A stretch of DNA of 64,000 nt from Actinomycetospora soli (GTDB lineage Bacteria; Actinomycetota; Actinomycetes; Mycobacteriales; Pseudonocardiaceae), in the NCBI RefSeq assembly GCF_021026295.1, contig NZ_JAJNDA010000014.1:1-64000 (forward strand), written 5' to 3'. Under the pieces are notes generated by a model. That model saw nothing but the letters and a program-made list of their open reading frames with translations, had not been told where the DNA came from and ran no database searches. Position 1 is the first letter of the stretch. Every line of letters begins with the position of its first letter. Below, in pieces: positions 63,202-64,000 of this stretch. The translations under genes and the position numbers were made by a program.

Positions 63202-64000
63202 GCGTCCTCCTCGGTCAGCCGTGCGAAGAGCTCCTCGAGGTGCGCCCGGCGTCGGGACACCTCCCAGACCCCGACCCCCGCGTGCACCAGCGCGGCCACG
63301 ACCGCCGGCGGGTCGACCTCGGTCACCGCCAGGGCATCGTCGCGCCGGTAGGCCTGGAAGCCGGCGGCCCGCAGGGCCGCGAGCCCGCGGTCCGCGTCGT
63401 CGACGGTGAGGGCGAGCTCGCCGTCGGAGGCCAGCAGCGTCGCGAGCTCGCCCGACACCAGCAGCGACCCCTTCGCGAGCACCGCCACGTGGGTGCACAC
63501 GGCCTCGACCTCCGCGAGCAGGTGCGAGGACAGCAGCACCGTGGTGCCCGCCTCGTGCAGCTCGGCGATCACGCGTCGGACGTCCCGCGTGCCGGCCGGG
63601 TCGAGCCCGTTCGTCGGCTCGTCGAGCACGACCAGCCGTCGCGGCACGAGCAGCGCCGCGGCCAGCCCGAGGCGCTGCTTCATGCCCAATGAGTAGCCCC
63701 GGTAGCGACGCCGGGCGGCGTCGGTGAGCCCGACCCGCTCCAGCGCCGCGTCGACCGGGACCCGGAGGTCGCCGTCCAGCCGCGGCTCGCACGCCGCGGC
63801 GCGGAGCAGGTTGTCCCGCCCCGACAGGAACGGGTGGAAGCCCGGGCCCTCGACGAGCGCCCCGACGTCGGGCAGGGCCCGCTCGAGCTGCGTGCCGTCG
63901 TGCCCGAGCAGCTCGACCCGGCCCGCCGTCGGCGGGGTCAGGCCGAGCAGCATCCGGATCAGCGTCGTCTTGCCCGAGCCGTTCGGGCCGAGGAGTCCGA
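63198..64000 (-). CDS. ABC transporter ATPase, NatA/BcrA type (5' end outside window)
   Basis: About 267 residues visible; the frame is open through the window edge at 64000, so the N-terminal 25-30 residues are missing. Walker A GPNGSGKTTLIRMLLG right at the edge, signature YSLGMKQRLGLAAALL, Walker B LVVLDEPTNGLDP, H-loop LLSSHLL. The C-terminal 80 residues form the regulatory part usual for this subfamily. Coupled to the permease by a GTGA overlap. Confidence 0.92.
   Translation of the reverse strand, partial: GLLGPNGSGKTTLIRMLLGLTPPTAGRVELLGHDGTQLERALPDVGALVEGPGFHPFLSGRDNLLRAAACEPRLDGDLRVPVDAALERVGLTDAARRRYRGYSLGMKQRLGLAAALLVPRRLVVLDEPTNGLDPAGTRDVRRVIAELHEAGTTVLLSSHLLAEVEAVCTHVAVLAKGSLLVSGELATLLASDGELALTVDDADRGLAALRAAGFQAYRRDDALAVTEVDPPAVVAALVHAGVGVWEVSRRRAHLEELFARLTEEDA

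Overview
The window is high-GC DNA (codons ending overwhelmingly in G or C, many GTG starts, TANNNT -10 boxes, TCGAAC-type LexA boxes) from an actinomycete. The gene order DUF3046-recA-recX, then miaB ... miaA-dapF-hflX ... lexA, a LysM gene, nrdR and nrdJ, together with a mycosporine-like amino acid (MAA) cluster of the type known from Actinosynnema and Pseudonocardia, points to the Pseudonocardiales. That placement is inference. No tRNA, rRNA, CRISPR array or phage was seen.

Layout. 1-897: the left edge cuts an IS3-type element that has inserted into, and removed the front half of, an IS110-type transposase. 908-6832: a zinc-ribbon hypothetical protein, the giant helicase Lhr and a 44-residue membrane peptide. 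6843-10325: a NarL/DesK-type two-component system divergent from a GT-C glycosyltransferase. 10369-12386: DUF3046, recA (with LexA box) and recX. 12586-17646: succinate dehydrogenase sdhCAB of the Rv0247c-Rv0249c type and a wax ester synthase/diacylglycerol acyltransferase. 17650-20861: a glutamate-type ABC importer (gluABCD-like). 20982-23983: an OmpR-type two-component system and a convergent TAXI solute-binding lipoprotein. 24024-25978: miaB and the Rv2732c-like membrane protein.

25980-41811 lies between the Rv2732c-like gene and the Rv2731-like DUF349 gene, which are neighbours in mycobacteria, so it reads as an accessory insertion of about 15.8 kb. It holds kup, an NRAMP-family carrier with pxpB/pxpC (no pxpA), a TetR/P450 pair, a small membrane protein, a HAD-fold protein that has lost its catalytic aspartates, a translationally coupled mysA-mysB-mysC-mysD-NUDIX operon, a DUF222/HNH protein with its own LexA-like box, an SDR and a VOC protein.

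41808-53449 returns to the conserved block: DUF349, miaA, dapF, hflX, a membrane-anchored propeller-like protein, lexA, the divergent LysM gene with a double LexA box between them, nrdR and nrdJ, closed by a perfect 13-bp hairpin. 53502-64000 is accessory: a VOC protein, a SARP-type ATPase regulator with a membrane protein, an FAH/metallo-hydrolase pair with LysR, an amidohydrolase broken by an in-frame TAA, and an ABC exporter running off the right edge.

Main points: (1) the MAA operon with its pseudo-phosphatase and NUDIX partners and an apparent ATT start for mysD; (2) a 17-bp motif present in four exact copies that forces rare CTT/ATT codons; (3) a local SOS regulon (recA, lexA, LysM gene, DUF222/HNH gene), including two abutting LexA boxes that form a 32-bp palindrome.
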